DNA of 64,000 bases from the NCBI RefSeq assembly GCF_040869045.1, contig NC_090319.1, positions 361,353,739 to 361,417,738 on the forward strand. Direction: 5' to 3'. How positions within the stretch are numbered: position 1 is the first letter of the stretch; every line of letters begins with the position of its first letter. The translations under genes and the position numbers were made by a program. Positions 54,037 through 64,000 of this stretch are shown here, in pieces. Source of the DNA: Eurosta solidaginis. Lineage: Eukaryota > Arthropoda > Insecta > Diptera > Tephritidae. A model generated the notes under the pieces. The model did no database searches, was not told the DNA's origin, and saw only the letters and a list, made by a program, of their open reading frames with translations.

Positions 54037-55608
54037 TTAGTCGTTGGAATTTGAACGTTTCTCTTTTACTGATGGCCCATAGTTTACTTCTGGACATATT
54101 TCTGGAGAATCGGCATCGTCGATGTTAGTATCACGCCTTATGACGTAGCTTACGAAATTTGAATATTCGTTTAGAGCCTTAGTTCGAGGCGATTGCCGAT
54201 TGCTCGTTACCACATGCGCACCAGCTATGTCTACAGCAAACGGTAGACTACTCCCACTTGGAGCGGCGAAATCATATTTTGTTCTGGGTTCATCTTCGAA
54301 ATACCAGTATCGGTGTGCCATATTCAGCACAATGTGTGCTTGTTCCAAAAAGTCCGATCCGATTAAGGTCCGATTCTTTGTAGCACTTGGAAGCGATATT
54401 ATTCGAATTTTCCGAACCCTATTGCCGATAGTAATGTCGCAAATGGTTGATAACACTTTTTGCGTGGTCGTGCTTCCATCTGCCAATATGACGTCAGCCA
54501 AGACATCTTGGAAAACACACCCCTTGCTCGATAATACTTTCTTTAAATTAGCGCTGGCAACAGAAGTTTCCGCTGCAGTGTCGAAGAGAGCTTCACCTGT
54601 CATCCCAAACATCTCTATGTAAACTAGCGGACTGGATCTTCCAACAATGGTAGTGTTCACCGCATTAAACGCTAGATATTGAGGACTGTCTTTACTGTGC
54701 CCGCTACATTTTGTGCAATTCGCGCGGTACACTTCCGGTGCTCCACAGCCGTAGCATGCAAACGCAGGTGTACGTTTGATTTGCGTTGCTGTTCCGCTTG
54801 AACTTGCCACTGTTGATTGTTGCTGAGCCTGCTGCTCCTTTTTGTTTTTTAAACACACGTCCACTGTATGCCCGCGTAATCGGCAGAAAGAGCACCTCTT
54901 GGGCCCATCCGTGCGTTCCGCCTTCTCACCTGGTGCCGTCGGAAGTTGATTGGATTCGGCCAGAAACAATTCCGCATCACGGCAACGCGATATAAGTTGG
55001 TCAAATGTCGAGAATGCATCACGATGCACACGATCTTTAATTTTCATGAATAAGAGGCCGTAGATCATATTCAACTGTACCACTTCGCTGATGCTATCTT
55101 TGAGTTGAGAGACCAACAGCCGCTTTTTGTAGATAAAACTCTCGGTAGCTTCGCGTACTTGCTGCTTATGCTCAAAAATATTTAAGTAAATCTTCCAGTC
55201 GGGTGTTGGAGGAGAAAATGTTGCTCGTATCAATTGCCTGGCGTCGTCGAATGTTGAAACGGATTCTTTTATTTCCATCCACCAAGTTGCTGCATAGTCT
55301 TCGAGCAATAGCCACATCCCACGTAATGCATCGGCGTCAGAAATTTTTTCTATATCTTTGTATACTGTTACAGCAGCAACAAATTCCTCTACCGTTGCTG
55401 GATCCCGTTGCCCTTTAAAGCGTGATGTACACTTTGTAAAAGAACGGCTTTTACCGCCGCTTGAAATCGCCTCCAGTATTTGGGAAAATTGTTCGGGTGA
55501 AAATGTTGCCATTTTGTGCACGCTAGTCGGTTCGTTGTCGAGATCCGAGGCCACTAAGTTGGGCGCCAATGAAACGCTAGCATTGCCGTTCCGAAGATTA
55601 TGGCTCAT
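54037..55608 (-). CDS. Gag-protease frame of the minus-strand gypsy element
   Basis: Intact 523-codon frame from ATG 55608. Gag core: FTKCTSRFKGQRDPATVEEF, then TPDWKIYLNIFEHKQQVREA. Two zinc knuckle-like motifs follow: CSFCRLRGHTVDVC at about residues 240-253 and a variant CYGCGAPEVYRANCTKC at about 286-302. ALFDTAAETSVASANLKKV at about 340 is an aspartic protease flap-to-active-site region with DTA in place of the usual DSG/DTG. The pol frame begins after 143 bases in another frame. Confidence 0.82.
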   Translation of the reverse strand: MSHNLRNGNASVSLAPNLVASDLDNEPTSVHKMATFSPEQFSQILEAISSGGKSRSFTKCTSRFKGQRDPATVEEFVAAVTVYKDIEKISDADALRGMWLLLEDYAATWWMEIKESVSTFDDARQLIRATFSPPTPDWKIYLNIFEHKQQVREATESFIYKKRLLVSQLKDSISEVVQLNMIYGLLFMKIKDRVHRDAFSTFDQLISRCRDAELFLAESNQLPTAPGEKAERTDGPKRCSFCRLRGHTVDVCLKNKKEQQAQQQSTVASSSGTATQIKRTPAFACYGCGAPEVYRANCTKCSGHSKDSPQYLAFNAVNTTIVGRSSPLVYIEMFGMTGEALFDTAAETSVASANLKKVLSSKGCVFQDVLADVILADGSTTTQKVLSTICDITIGNRVRKIRIISLPSATKNRTLIGSDFLEQAHIVLNMAHRYWYFEDEPRTKYDFAAPSGSSLPFAVDIAGAHVVTSNRQSPRTKALNEYSNFVSYVIRRDTNIDDADSPEICPEVNYGPSVKEKRSNSND

Positions 55609-55849
55609 AGGATTGGCAGAGCCAAAAATTCCTTATTTTTGTTGTAGCGACCGCGTCTACTCTTCCAAATGGACCTGTCCAATAATTAGGACGAGAGTCG
55701 CACACAGAATTGTAGGCAATCGAATAAAAACGCGTGTACTAATGTTTCGTTTGTATGTATGCTTTATTAATGCTAGTTGACCAAAGCAATATTGGACGAA
55801 CTAACATGTAAGGCAGTCAAACGAGAATCACCCTCAATTACATTGCTTA

Positions 55850-56930
55850 CCCTACAAGAAACGCTGATAGTTTTACTAATACACTCACACTTGTAATTGA
55901 CAATGCTGATCCTGCGATGACGACATTGATACTCAAATTTATGTATGTTCCTTTGCTCGCTCACGCATGTCCGCATGTACCCAACGACAGCCTATAATCA
56001 TGAAAGAGGACTAAAACTGGGAAAGCTTCGGACACCTGGTACAGAACAAAAGAACATACAGCAGATACCATTATGCATGTGAGACAGATACATAATTCTC
56101 AACGGAATTTTATGTATGCGAGAACAGTTTATCCGATTTAATCATGTTGTCACTACTGACTGTCATATGACAATCAAATGATTATCACGGTTGTTTTGTT
56201 ATTTTTTAAATTCCGCCATTTTCAACCGACGAAAACCATATAAAAAATAAGTTTAAAAAATGAAAAAGAGAGCATTTCAAAGCTCCATGCTAAAAGAAAA
56301 AAAAATCGAAAATAATATTAAAAAATACCAAAAGCTGGCGGAATGTGTGGGGCGCACTCAAAAATTGATACGCGAAAAATAATAGTGGTTAGTGGTGATT
56401 CATTTTTAAATGTGTTTCCGCATGAGGAAAGCGCTCTTCTGTTTTGTTATTTTCTGAATTTAAATTGAACATTCTGAACTCGAATTCTTATAAAACCATT
56501 TATTTAAACAAATAAGAAACACGTATGCTTTTATCACGTACAAAATTTAAAACGTAATGAAAAAAGTAAATAAAAAGCAAAAAGCATTGTTTCATTTTTG
56601 GCGGAATATAACAATGGTCATTTATGATAGTATAACAGTCAAACCTGATATATACAGTAAACTATCATTTATGACACTATTTGATAGTTAGAGTGTCAGC
56701 ATTGATCCAGGAAAATGAATGAGAGTGAGCAGTACGGCTATATACTTAATCAGTAGGCCATGTTGATGTATAAGAAGGAGACAAAAACTCACACGTACAC
56801 AGTTGTTTACATCACATTTGCGCAAGTCCCCTTAAGTTTGTGATAGAAAGTTTGTATGAGGCGCTGATCGTTAGGTTGACATTGCTGACAATCAGATGAT
56901 AGTCATATGATAGTCAGTATTCTTGTAGGG
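55850..56930. mobile_element. 1.08-kb inverted-repeat element inside the gypsy 5' LTR
   Basis: It begins CCCTACAAGAA and ends TTCTTGTAGGG. TTA stands on both sides (55847-55849 and 56931-56933), a 3-base target duplication fitting PIF/Harbinger (TWA) or an imperfect piggyBac type. ACTGACTGTCATATGACAAT (56154) is inverted against the right end. Removing it restores a continuous LTR with TATAAATA (56938 region) and AATAAAGC. No transposase frame is present. Confidence 0.7.
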
Positions 56931-57132
56931 TTACACAGTATTTATAGGCGATCATGACGATGCTGATCGTCAGTGATGCATTTTTAAGGTATTACTGTGC
57001 GCAGCACAGAGTGGTATTTTTCACAAAACATTACATCGAGTCTACATGTAAAACATTGAACATAACATTTATGGTATACTACAAGTAAAATTGAAACAGA
57101 TATCATGGATGACATTAATCGTGGGTGTTACA
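56931..57132 (-). repeat. 5' LTR of the minus-strand gypsy element (first part)
   Basis: Starts TGTAACACCCACGATTAATG on the minus strand and contains the CTATAAATACTG TATA box at its inner end. The LTR continues at 55849 and leftward, beyond the inserted element, to about 55680 (AATAAAGC polyadenylation signal at 55759-55766). Confidence 0.75.
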
Positions 57133-57314
57133 ATCTTCTTATTTTTGTAAATGTATTTTCGTCGTATGAGGTGACATATTTTAATGAATTTATATTCATT
57201 CTGGTTATGTGTTTCGTCTTACTAGGTTTATATAGCGTAGCAATTGTATGTAAAATATGAATATATGTACATAACCGTACATTTAATTATGTATTATGTG
57301 AATTTCTATCGAGT
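57133..57314. other. AT-rich spacer
   Basis: A/T-rich with ATGTACATAA-type words. It continues on the other side of the LINE at 61736, so it is one sequence split by the insertion. Confidence 0.4.
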
Positions 57315-57327
57315 TACATGTGTACAT

Positions 57328-58130
57328 TACGGCGCCGAAAAGGGCCAAGGAGCAGGGAGGCTGGAGCCAAGGATCGGCAGATCATTGGTGTTATGGACGA
57401 GAGCAGCGAAGATGGCAGGATCCCTAAACAGCAGTGGAAGTGGATTGAGGCAGCGCTCGCTACTGTGGCCGTTAAGGTCAAAAAAGATAACCCTGGTCCG
57501 CCGCCTTCTTATACCGATGCGGGGTGGTACCAGGGCAATATAAATCTAATTGCGTGTGACGACGCCAGGTCGGCGAAGGTTTATAAAGCCGCCGTTTCGC
57601 TGATAGGGGAGGTGTATCCGGACGCGCGTCTCAAGGTAGTGGAGGCGTGTGACATCCCCTCACGACCAAGGGCGCGAGCCTGGGTTCCAGTGACGCCAAC
57701 GGACCCCGCTGATATCATGGAACTGCTCCAGGAGTACAACCAGGGTCTACCGACCCAAAACTGGAAGGTGGTTAACGTGGAGAAGAATGAACGGGCCACG
57801 ATGCAGATAGTCCTGCTGCTCGACAGCGCAAGCGTCGAAGCGTTGAAAAGGCAGGATTTCAGGGTAAGCTAGGGCTTCAAAAATATAAGCCTTAAGGTTT
57901 ATAAGGCTGACGTCGGAGCCTTGGTAAACCTTGCATCTCGTACGGTGGTGGCTGAACTCCCCCCCAGTGAAGACGAGATGGAGGTAGACGAGGGCGAAGA
58001 AGCTGGTGGCTATGCTTCGGCAAGTTCGAGCGGAAGCTTGGCTCTCAGAGGGTTGTACTCTGAGGGTCAGTTTCTGGAGGATGGCGATTCCGACGCGACG
58101 CTCACGGAGGAGAGCACAATCAAGCAGTGA
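57328..58130 (+). pseudogene. LINE ORF1 (DUF4780-like RNA-binding protein), one in-frame stop
   Basis: The frame enters from the flank because the true 5' end is missing. CDDARSAKVYKAAVSLIGEV, CDIPSRPRARAWVP and ERATMQIVLLLD are typical of the DUF4780 domain in ORF1 of fly LINEs. A TAG at 57870-57872 interrupts it; the same frame then continues (ISLKVYKADVGALVNLASRT, an acidic Ser-rich tail) to TGA at 58128-58130. Start and length of the original protein cannot be given. Confidence 0.8.
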
Positions 58131-58851
58131 TCCGGGTCCTCAAAATAAACCTGCATCAGCTGCACTCCTACTGCACCTGTCTTCAGGTGTGGTAGACATC
58201 GTTCTAGTCCAGGAGCCCTGGATCACTGGCAAGGGAAAGGGTAAGCCTCGCACATGTATATTGGCTAAGTCTACTCTTAATGTTTTTCTTCTACCCAACT
58301 ATAGCGATGAGGATTTGACAGCGGTCAGCGTCGAGGGGCTAGGGAGGAGCTTTAAACTTGCCTCCTTCTACCTAGTGCACGATCACCAAGGCTCATTACC
58401 ACCGGATAATTTCAATGAGTTCGTGAGAGCGGCAAATCCACGAAACGACTTTATGTTGCTCGGAGGCGACGCCAATGCTCATCACGCCCAGTGGGGCAGC
58501 AGAGATACAAATGACCGAGGTGACTCTCTATTCAACTATCTGTTAGGCACTAACCTGAGTATATGTAATAGGGGAAATGATCCCACTTTCATTACGAGGA
58601 ACCGCAAAGAGGTCCTTGACATAACACTGGTCACAGACTCTTTCAGTGACCTTATCGTTTCATGGAGGGTTCTAAAGGAGCACTCCTTTTCTGACCATAG
58701 ATATATAAGTTTTTCTATATCGCAGGCGCACGCAAGTCCTAAGTATATACAAAATATTAGAAGAACTAACTGGGGCTACTATAAGAAGATTGTAGGTAAA
58801 AAGCTATCTGAGGAGTCCCAGAAAGCGAGGAGGAGCCGGACGTGTTTGTAA
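58131..58851 (+). pseudogene. LINE ORF2, endonuclease part
   Basis: AP endonuclease-type motifs occur in order: DIVLVQEPWITGKGKG (catalytic Glu), LLGGDANAHHAQWGS (Asp and Asn), EVLDITLVTDSF and FSDHRYISFSI (Asp and His). The start near 58131 is shifted relative to the long frame. At about 58845 the frame shifts into the reverse transcriptase part. Confidence 0.85.
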
Positions 58852-60592
58852 ACAATTTCAGTCAAAATTGCAGGAATGCTTTAGATAAGGCTTGCCCGGC
58901 TAAAAAGGTTTTGGAAACTCACAAACCACCATGGTGGTCGTCTGATCTTGATAAACTTAGAAAGTCATGTAGGGCGGCCTTCAATAAAGCAAAGCATGAT
59001 GAACATGGATCCTCATGGGCTGCTTATAAAGCGAAGATAAATACATATAAAAAAGCAATCCGGAATGGAAAGCGATCCTCCTGGAGAGATTTTTGCGGCA
59101 GGATTGAATCCGCATCCGCGACCTCCCGGCTAAGGATGGTGCTATCGAAATCTCCAACTCAGCTAAGTTACGTCCAAAAGCCGGATGGGCACTGGACGGA
59201 CTCCAGCGCTGAAACCATAAACCTGCTAATGGATACGCACTTCCCAGTAGGAACGGGCGTGTCTTCAAGTATTGTCAGCGGAGGGTCACCTAATGATCAG
59301 CTGATAAGCGAACTCACAGATGATAAAAGGATAGATTGGACTTTACAGACCTTCAAGCCCTACAAATCGCCGGGGACGGATGGAATTTTTCCGGCTCAGC
59401 TCCAGTATACTGCCGAACTTATAAGGCCCTGGATTAAAGGGATGTTTATAGGTTGTCTTAGGCTAAATTACGTACCAGTATCATGGAGGGAAGTCAACGT
59501 GGTCTTTATCCCCAAGGCAGGGAAACCCTCCCACTCTAAACCAAATGATTATAGGCCTATAAGCTTATCTCCTTTTCTGCTTAAAGCGCTTGAAAGACTT
59601 CTAGAGGACCCCATCAGGAGGAGGATTGAGTCGTCGCTTCTTTCGCAAGCACAGCATGCCTATACTAAGGGCAGGTCAACTGACACGGCCTTGCACTCAA
59701 TGGTATCCGCTATCGAAAGGTCACTAGACCTCAAGGAATACACATTGGTGGCATTTCTAGATATAGCGGGTGCTTTCAACAACGTTCTCCCTGAGTCCAT
59801 CACCTCGGCGCTGACCGATCTGGGGGTGGACGCGTGCCTGGTGGAGTTTATATACAATCTGCTTACGCGTAGGCAGATTAGAACTGAGATAGGTGGATGC
59901 GTGATCCGCAGACCGGTCGGCAGATGCACTCCGCAGGGAGGTGTTCTCTCTCCGCTACTTTGGGTGGTTACCGTCAACCAACTACTCCGCCTCATGGAAT
60001 CGGAAGGTCACCAAGTGATCGCGTATGCAGATGACATCTGCGTCACCATGCGGGGGAAATCTCGCACTGGGCCACAGCCACAGGCTTGGAAGTCAACCCG
60101 GACAAAACCGAGCTTGTCCTCTTCACGAGGAGGTATAAGGTGCCAAATCTAACACCGCCAAGAATTGGGGGTACGTTTTTAGCGTTTAGCGATCGAGTCA
60201 AGTATTTGGGAATAATTCTGGATAGGAAGCTATTATGGAGTGACCATATAGTGGAGCGATGCAAGAAGGCAGCAGCAGCGCTGTTCACCTGCAAGAGGGC
60301 AATTGGCACCTCCTGGGGATTCTCCCCCAAGGTGACATACTGGATTTATACAGCCATTGTGCGCCCGATTCTTCTTTATGGTGCCTTGGTCTGGTGGTCT
60401 GCACTAGCTAAAACTAACTATCTTAAGACGCTTCAAAAGGTGCAACGGAGTTCGGAGCTCTGCATCACCGGGGCTCTCGGCTCCACTCCTTCTGAAGCAC
60501 TCAACACAATGCTATACCTTCCACCTCTTGACCTGGTGGCGAAGGAAATAGCGGTCATCGCCGCTCTACGCATAAGGGAAACAGGTCTCTAG
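58842..60592 (+). pseudogene. LINE ORF2, reverse transcriptase part
   Basis: SPGTDGIFPAQLQYTAELI, NDYRPISLSPFLLKALERLL, AYTKGRSTDTALHSMV, VAFLDIAGAFNNV (motif A Asp), CTPQGGVLSPLLWVV and IAYADDICVTM (catalytic Asp pair) are all present. At about 60055 bases are missing and the frame changes. The thumb continues in another frame (LEVNPDKTELVLFTRRYKVP and KYLGIILDRKLLWSDH) to a TAG at 60590-60592. Confidence 0.88.
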
Positions 60593-60744
60593 TCAAATGG
60601 ATCTAGTGGACACGCGACAATCGTGAGCACGATCGCTCCAGTCCCAATACCGGCGCGCACTGACTACTGCACGCCAAATAACGTCTTCGTTAAAAATTAT
60701 ACTATATATATGCCATCGCGACTGGAATACCAGGCAACAACATA

Positions 60745-61592
60745 CGGTACCGAGTGCCATCAACATATTCACGGATGGTTCTAAGCTTGACGGGAAGGTG
60801 GGAGCAGGCCTTTTTTCGACGGATCTGGGTCTAGAGGTCTGTTTTCGCCTACCAGATCACTGTAGTGTTTACCAAGCGGAAATGCTGGCAATACACAGGG
60901 CTGTGAACCATCTCGGGTCTATGCCTAAGGATGGTAAACGGGTGTTTATTTTCTCTGATAGCCAGGCCGCATTAAAGGCCCTAGACTCATTCGTCGACAA
61001 CGCAAAGTCGGTCACTGAATGCCGCAGATCTCTTAACGAGATGGCTCAGCACTTCAGTATCAGCCTTATATGGGTACCTGGGCACAGGGATATTGAAGGC
61101 AATTGCAGAGCAGACGAGCTGGCCAGAAGAGCCACCACCAACCATATCCTTCCGGGAAATGATTCGGTAGGCATACCCATGGCCACTTTCAGGCTTCGTG
61201 TGAGCACAAGCACTTTAAGAATCGCAAATGGACTATGGTCAGCCATATCTTCGTGTGAGACATCCAGGAAAACCTGGCCCTCATATGACAAGGGGCTCAC
61301 AGAAGCGCTTCTGACTTTAAACAAATCAGCTCTATCGTCCCTGATAAGGGTTCTAACAGGGCATTGCTTAATAGGCACGCACGGTGCTAGAATGGGGGTA
61401 GCGACCTTCGACTATTGTCGCAGCTGCAGATGTACAGAAGAGGAAGAGAGCGTCCAGCACCTTCTCTGTCACTGGCCAGCACTTAGTAGGCGTAGGATGG
61501 CTATCCTCGGTAAACCTTTTCTACATGACCTCGCTGAGGTTTCTTGCTATGAAGTAAAGGCTCTGGCAAAATTTATAATTTCCACGAGGTGA
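60745..61592 (+). pseudogene. LINE ORF2, RNase H and C-terminal knuckle
   Basis: The frame reads FTDGSKLDGKVGAG (first catalytic Asp), YQAEMLAIHRAVNHL (Glu), FIFSDSQAALKAL (Asp), and IWVPGHRDIEGNCRADELAR (His and Asp). Then comes CRSCRCTEEEESVQHLLCHW, a Cys/His knuckle. It ends at TGA 61590-61592. A 3' UTR of about 130 bases leads to the CCTAA tail. It is frame-separated from the reverse transcriptase by stops. Confidence 0.88.
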
Positions 61593-61735
61593 TTTGACCC
61601 GCTTTAGGCAGGGTAGGGGTCATTTTTGAGACCGTACAGGGTATTACAATGGGCCCATTGGGGCCTAAGTAGTGAGCTTGTTACCATAGTGTTTAGCTCA
61701 GCCCTTGCAACCTAACCTAACCTACATGTGTACAT

Positions 61736-62226
61736 GACTGTACATTAATATATAATAAGGGTATTTTCAATCCCGTTACTTGTACTCTTTGTCCTTTGTG
61801 GAGTTATATGTATATTATCACAAATTATAAATAAGGTAATCTCTACCCCGTTATATGTTCCGCTTATCATATATGTATGAATTTATGTAAAACAAAATTT
61901 TTACTTATATTTTTACATTTCACATACTTTTTAAATTAAAGTTGACAATATTTTTTAATTGATTTGTGGCTACTCATGTGTCAAGTTAATTTGTTAAAAA
62001 ATCCAGAGTTTTGTAACTCCATTATGTCATGTTCACATAAATACAGTTTTAATAAACGAAAGTTTATATAATTAAATAATATTAATTTTAAATTACACAC
62101 TGCACATTTTCTTTACAAAAAAAAAACATAATATTACATTAAAACGAACATGTAATATGTATAACGCGAACATTTCAACAATTACGATGATGCTACTTCG
62201 GTGATATTTTTGCGATTGATATGTTG
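61736..62226. other. AT-rich spacer
   Basis: Continuation of the sequence left of the LINE. No gene or named repeat was seen. Confidence 0.4.
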
Positions 62227-62234
62227 CATTTGCA

Positions 62235-62816
62235 CAGGCATGCTTAACCGATATCATTTCGTTACGATAATTAACGTTAATAAACGAAACAAAGTCATTT
62301 CGTTTCGTTTATTAATGTTAAGAACGTCAAATTAACGAAATGATTTTGTTTCGTTTTCTGCCATATCAAAACGAAATCAAGTCGTTTATGTTGATTATTA
62401 ATTTCAAACTATGCTGACAAAGCTGATTGATGGCGGAGTCATTAGGGTGAAAGCATTAGCGAAGCTGATTGCAACTTTTCTCATGAATTTTGACAGTACG
62501 AACATTTCCCAGAGTATTTTTGACATTACCACCAACGAATTAGACAAACAAATTACATGGAGTTTGTGTGTGTATGTCCGCTCACTGTTACCACTTTACA
62601 GCTTCACCATGGCTATAGCATTGCCAGGACAATTTAAACATAAATTATCACGATTTTGTTAACGTTTTTAACGTTAACGAAAGATTTTCGTTTTGGTTAA
62701 AAACGGGATACAATTTATATTGATAATTTATTTATCGATAATATTTCGAAGTATTTCAACGGAAACGCTGGAAATTTTTTGATAAACGATTAGCTTAACG
62801 TTAAGGTGCATCCCTG
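62235..62816. mobile_element. hAT-like MITE with AACGAAA/TTTCGTT motifs
   Basis: Starts CAGGCATGCTTAACCG and ends CGTTAAGGTGCATCCCTG, imperfect inverted ends of hAT type. Target duplicates are CATTTGCA (62227-62234) and CATTTGCT (62817-62824), 7 of 8 equal. AACGAAAC, TTTCGTTT and TTAACGTTAA words recur within 150 bases of each end. No transposase is present; the 83-codon frame at 62411 has no domain. Confidence 0.78.
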
Positions 62817-62845
62817 CATTTGCTAGTTAAATTTCTATCAGTATT

Positions 62846-63192
62846 TGCAAAGAGGATAAATACAATAAGAGCCGTCACTCGTTATTTTGTGGCGAGTATC
62901 TCGCTGGAAATTGAAAAAAATTGATGCCGAATGTTTTCTGAGAGGGATATTTTTAATTGTCTCGCATTTATCCATGCCGTGTAGGCCTCTTGTGCAACTG
63001 TGATTTTTGGAAAGAGAATTAAATAAATTAATTAAATACAGTCGAAAAATAAACACAAATACCCCACGAAAATGTATAGAAGACATTTATAAACATCTCG
63101 CCCAAAAAAAAGTAGCGACTACCTCTTAGTATACATCGAGTAAATGCCAAAAAAATAACGAGTGACGCCTCTTATTGTATTTATCCTCTTTG
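62846..63192. mobile_element. MITE with about 43-bp terminal inverted repeats
   Basis: CAAAGAGGATAAATACAATA, then AGAGCCGTCACTCGTTATTT at the left is matched by the complement of AAAATAACGAGTGACGCCTC and TTATTGTATTTATCCTCTTT at the right with about two mismatches. The loop is about 260 bases. The flanking duplication is not clear, so the class is open. Confidence 0.8.
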
Positions 63193-63558
63193 GTATCTGG
63201 TTCACGCGTCATTGGAACGTAACTATTTCTTTTATATTGCGGCCTGGCATCCCTAAGTAGAAACGGATTACTGCATGTATTCAGCAAGCAAATTTATTCA
63301 GCAAATTTAAAATAGCTACAAACTGTCAACAATTTTCAACTCGAAGTTAAGCGTCGAAATAATTTTTTTTTCTACTTTTTTACATTTGCACGTTTTTTGC
63401 AGTATTTACTGGTATCAAATGCGTCAGAGCCAACGAAAACTGAATTAAATTTCTGATTTTAATACACCTTGAAAACAATCTAGTTAATGTGGATCTAAGA
63501 CTACCTACCGCAGCAGTCAAAGAATTACGGCTTAATAAATTCTTGGAGATCATCTAAC
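63193..63558. other. Possible promoter and 5' UTR region of an edge gene
   Basis: Apparently single-copy sequence upstream of a candidate start codon. No firm TATA box was seen. The region becomes less A/T-rich toward 63500. Confidence 0.25.
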
Positions 63559-63568
63559 ATGAGCTTGG
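63559..63568 (+). CDS. Candidate first coding exon of a right-hand gene (MSLG)
   Basis: CTAACATGAGCTTGG is followed directly by GTAAGTG, a strong donor. This would give only Met-Ser-Leu plus one base before an intron running past the window. A short first coding exon like this is common in flies, but ten bases prove nothing. Confidence 0.25.
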
Positions 63569-64000
63569 GTAAGTGTACATATATACAACAAAAATTCACA
63601 ATAAAATGTATAATTCGTTCAACATATGCGGATTATAAGAAATTTGCTCGCCTTATATGAAAGAATGGAAGAAAAACTGGTAATAGTCTAGTTGAGGGGT
63701 CGACTGGTAATACGCTACCAAAAATATCGAGAGAGGTGTCAAAAGACGCTATTAATCTCGAGAACAATAATCTGATGGCGGAAAATTTTATCTATGTCTG
63801 GAGATATTTGCAGTTGAAGTTGGCGATTTTCATGTGGTTGTTGTTGTGTTCGTACCCACAAAAAAAATTGTGCATCACCGTGGCGGTAGCCACTGTTATA
63901 CCACACGCCCGGACTTGGCATGGCGTAGCCCAGGGTTATTTTTTATAAGCGCGGCCGAAGGCCGCCAACTCAGAAAGGTGTTCTGCGTAAAAATACTATG
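63569..64000. other. Right edge, no supported gene
   Basis: Contains a palindromic GCGGCCGAAGGCCGC near 63950-63964 and a GTTGTTGTTGTG stretch at 63837, both reminiscent of dispersed repeats. The two overlapping 60-70 codon frames at 63736-63948 have no domain. Confidence 0.3.

Larger units (their letters stand above)
51389..57132 (-). mobile_element. Decayed Ty3/gypsy retrotransposon, minus orientation
   Basis: Minus-strand order: LTR starting TGTAACA at 57132, Gag-protease frame (55608-54037), reverse transcriptase and RNase H (53893-52607), integrase N-terminal part (52501-51908), integrase GPY/F tail (51850-51611), a purine run CTAGGGGGAGAC, and a second LTR starting TGTAACA at 51570. 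A 1.08-kb element splits the 5' LTR. The YxDD box is mutated, RNase H is followed by a stop, and the integrase core is deleted, so this copy is dead. Confidence 0.88.
57328..61722 (+). mobile_element. LOA-like LINE, 5'-truncated, with 13-bp target duplication
   Basis: Flanked by TACATGTGTACAT at 57315-57327 and 61723-61735. It contains ORF1 (DUF4780-like), then endonuclease, reverse transcriptase, RNase H and a C-terminal knuckle. It ends CCCTTGCAACCTAACCTAAC, the same CCTAA-type tail as LINE D. Several frameshifts and stops make it inactive. Confidence 0.9.

Noticed and set aside
57318..57327. ATG at 57318 as the LINE ORF1 start
   Set aside because: It lies in the target duplication outside the element, so it is a chance start.

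Overview
This is nuclear DNA of a higher (cyclorrhaphan) fly, probably a tephritid fruit fly. The evidence is an ANKS1-type gene with fly-style introns, LOA-, jockey-, CR1- and RTE-like LINEs, Ty3/gypsy elements, a tRNA-derived SINE, and AT-rich intergenic DNA. The family-level placement is inference from the repeat style; no ribosomal or mitochondrial marker is present. Nothing bacterial, viral or CRISPR-like was seen.

One cellular gene dominates: an ANKS1 (ankyrin-repeat plus PTB-domain adaptor) orthologue on the minus strand, from a start codon at 48976 to a stop at 23255. I could place ten coding exons by splice sites and phase: 48976-48870, 48799-48562, 45813-45264, 45206-45023, 39214-38863, 35865-35525, 32129-31693, 31627-31391, 23573-23442 and 23386-23255. 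One phase step, between 45023 and 39214, is unresolved; a small exon near 44950-44896 is a candidate. The introns are swollen by nested mobile elements. A second, divergent but open copy of exon 7 lies at the left edge (1-368), followed by a copy of the same intron with the same LINE insertions (to 2820). A paralogous copy of at least part of the gene therefore probably continues to the left.

Region by region: 1-2820 duplicated ANKS1 exon and intron; 2821-14088 repeats of family R (TA-flanked, GGGCGTGG-rich), SINE fragments and a hAT-like fold-back element; 14089-18171 a young, internally deleted Ty3/gypsy element with SAP and coiled-coil Gag, split by a 194-bp P-like MITE; 18172-23254 small repeats, a hAT-like CCGGATATCCGG MITE and a SINE; 23255-48976 ANKS1 with a 4.1-kb family R element carrying about 20 tandem 130-bp units, nested in a dead CR1-like LINE; 49502-51302 a second P-like MITE, a family R copy and a PIF/Harbinger-like transposase fragment; 51389-57132 a decayed Ty3/gypsy element on the minus strand, its 5' LTR split by a 1.08-kb inverted-repeat element; 57328-61722 a LOA-like LINE with 13-bp target duplications; 62235-63192 two inverted-repeat MITEs; and at 63559 a possible first coding exon of another plus-strand gene.

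Except for ANKS1 and possibly the edge exon, the coding signal is transposon-derived and mostly broken. Several insertions are datable relative to each other because of clean target duplications and nesting.
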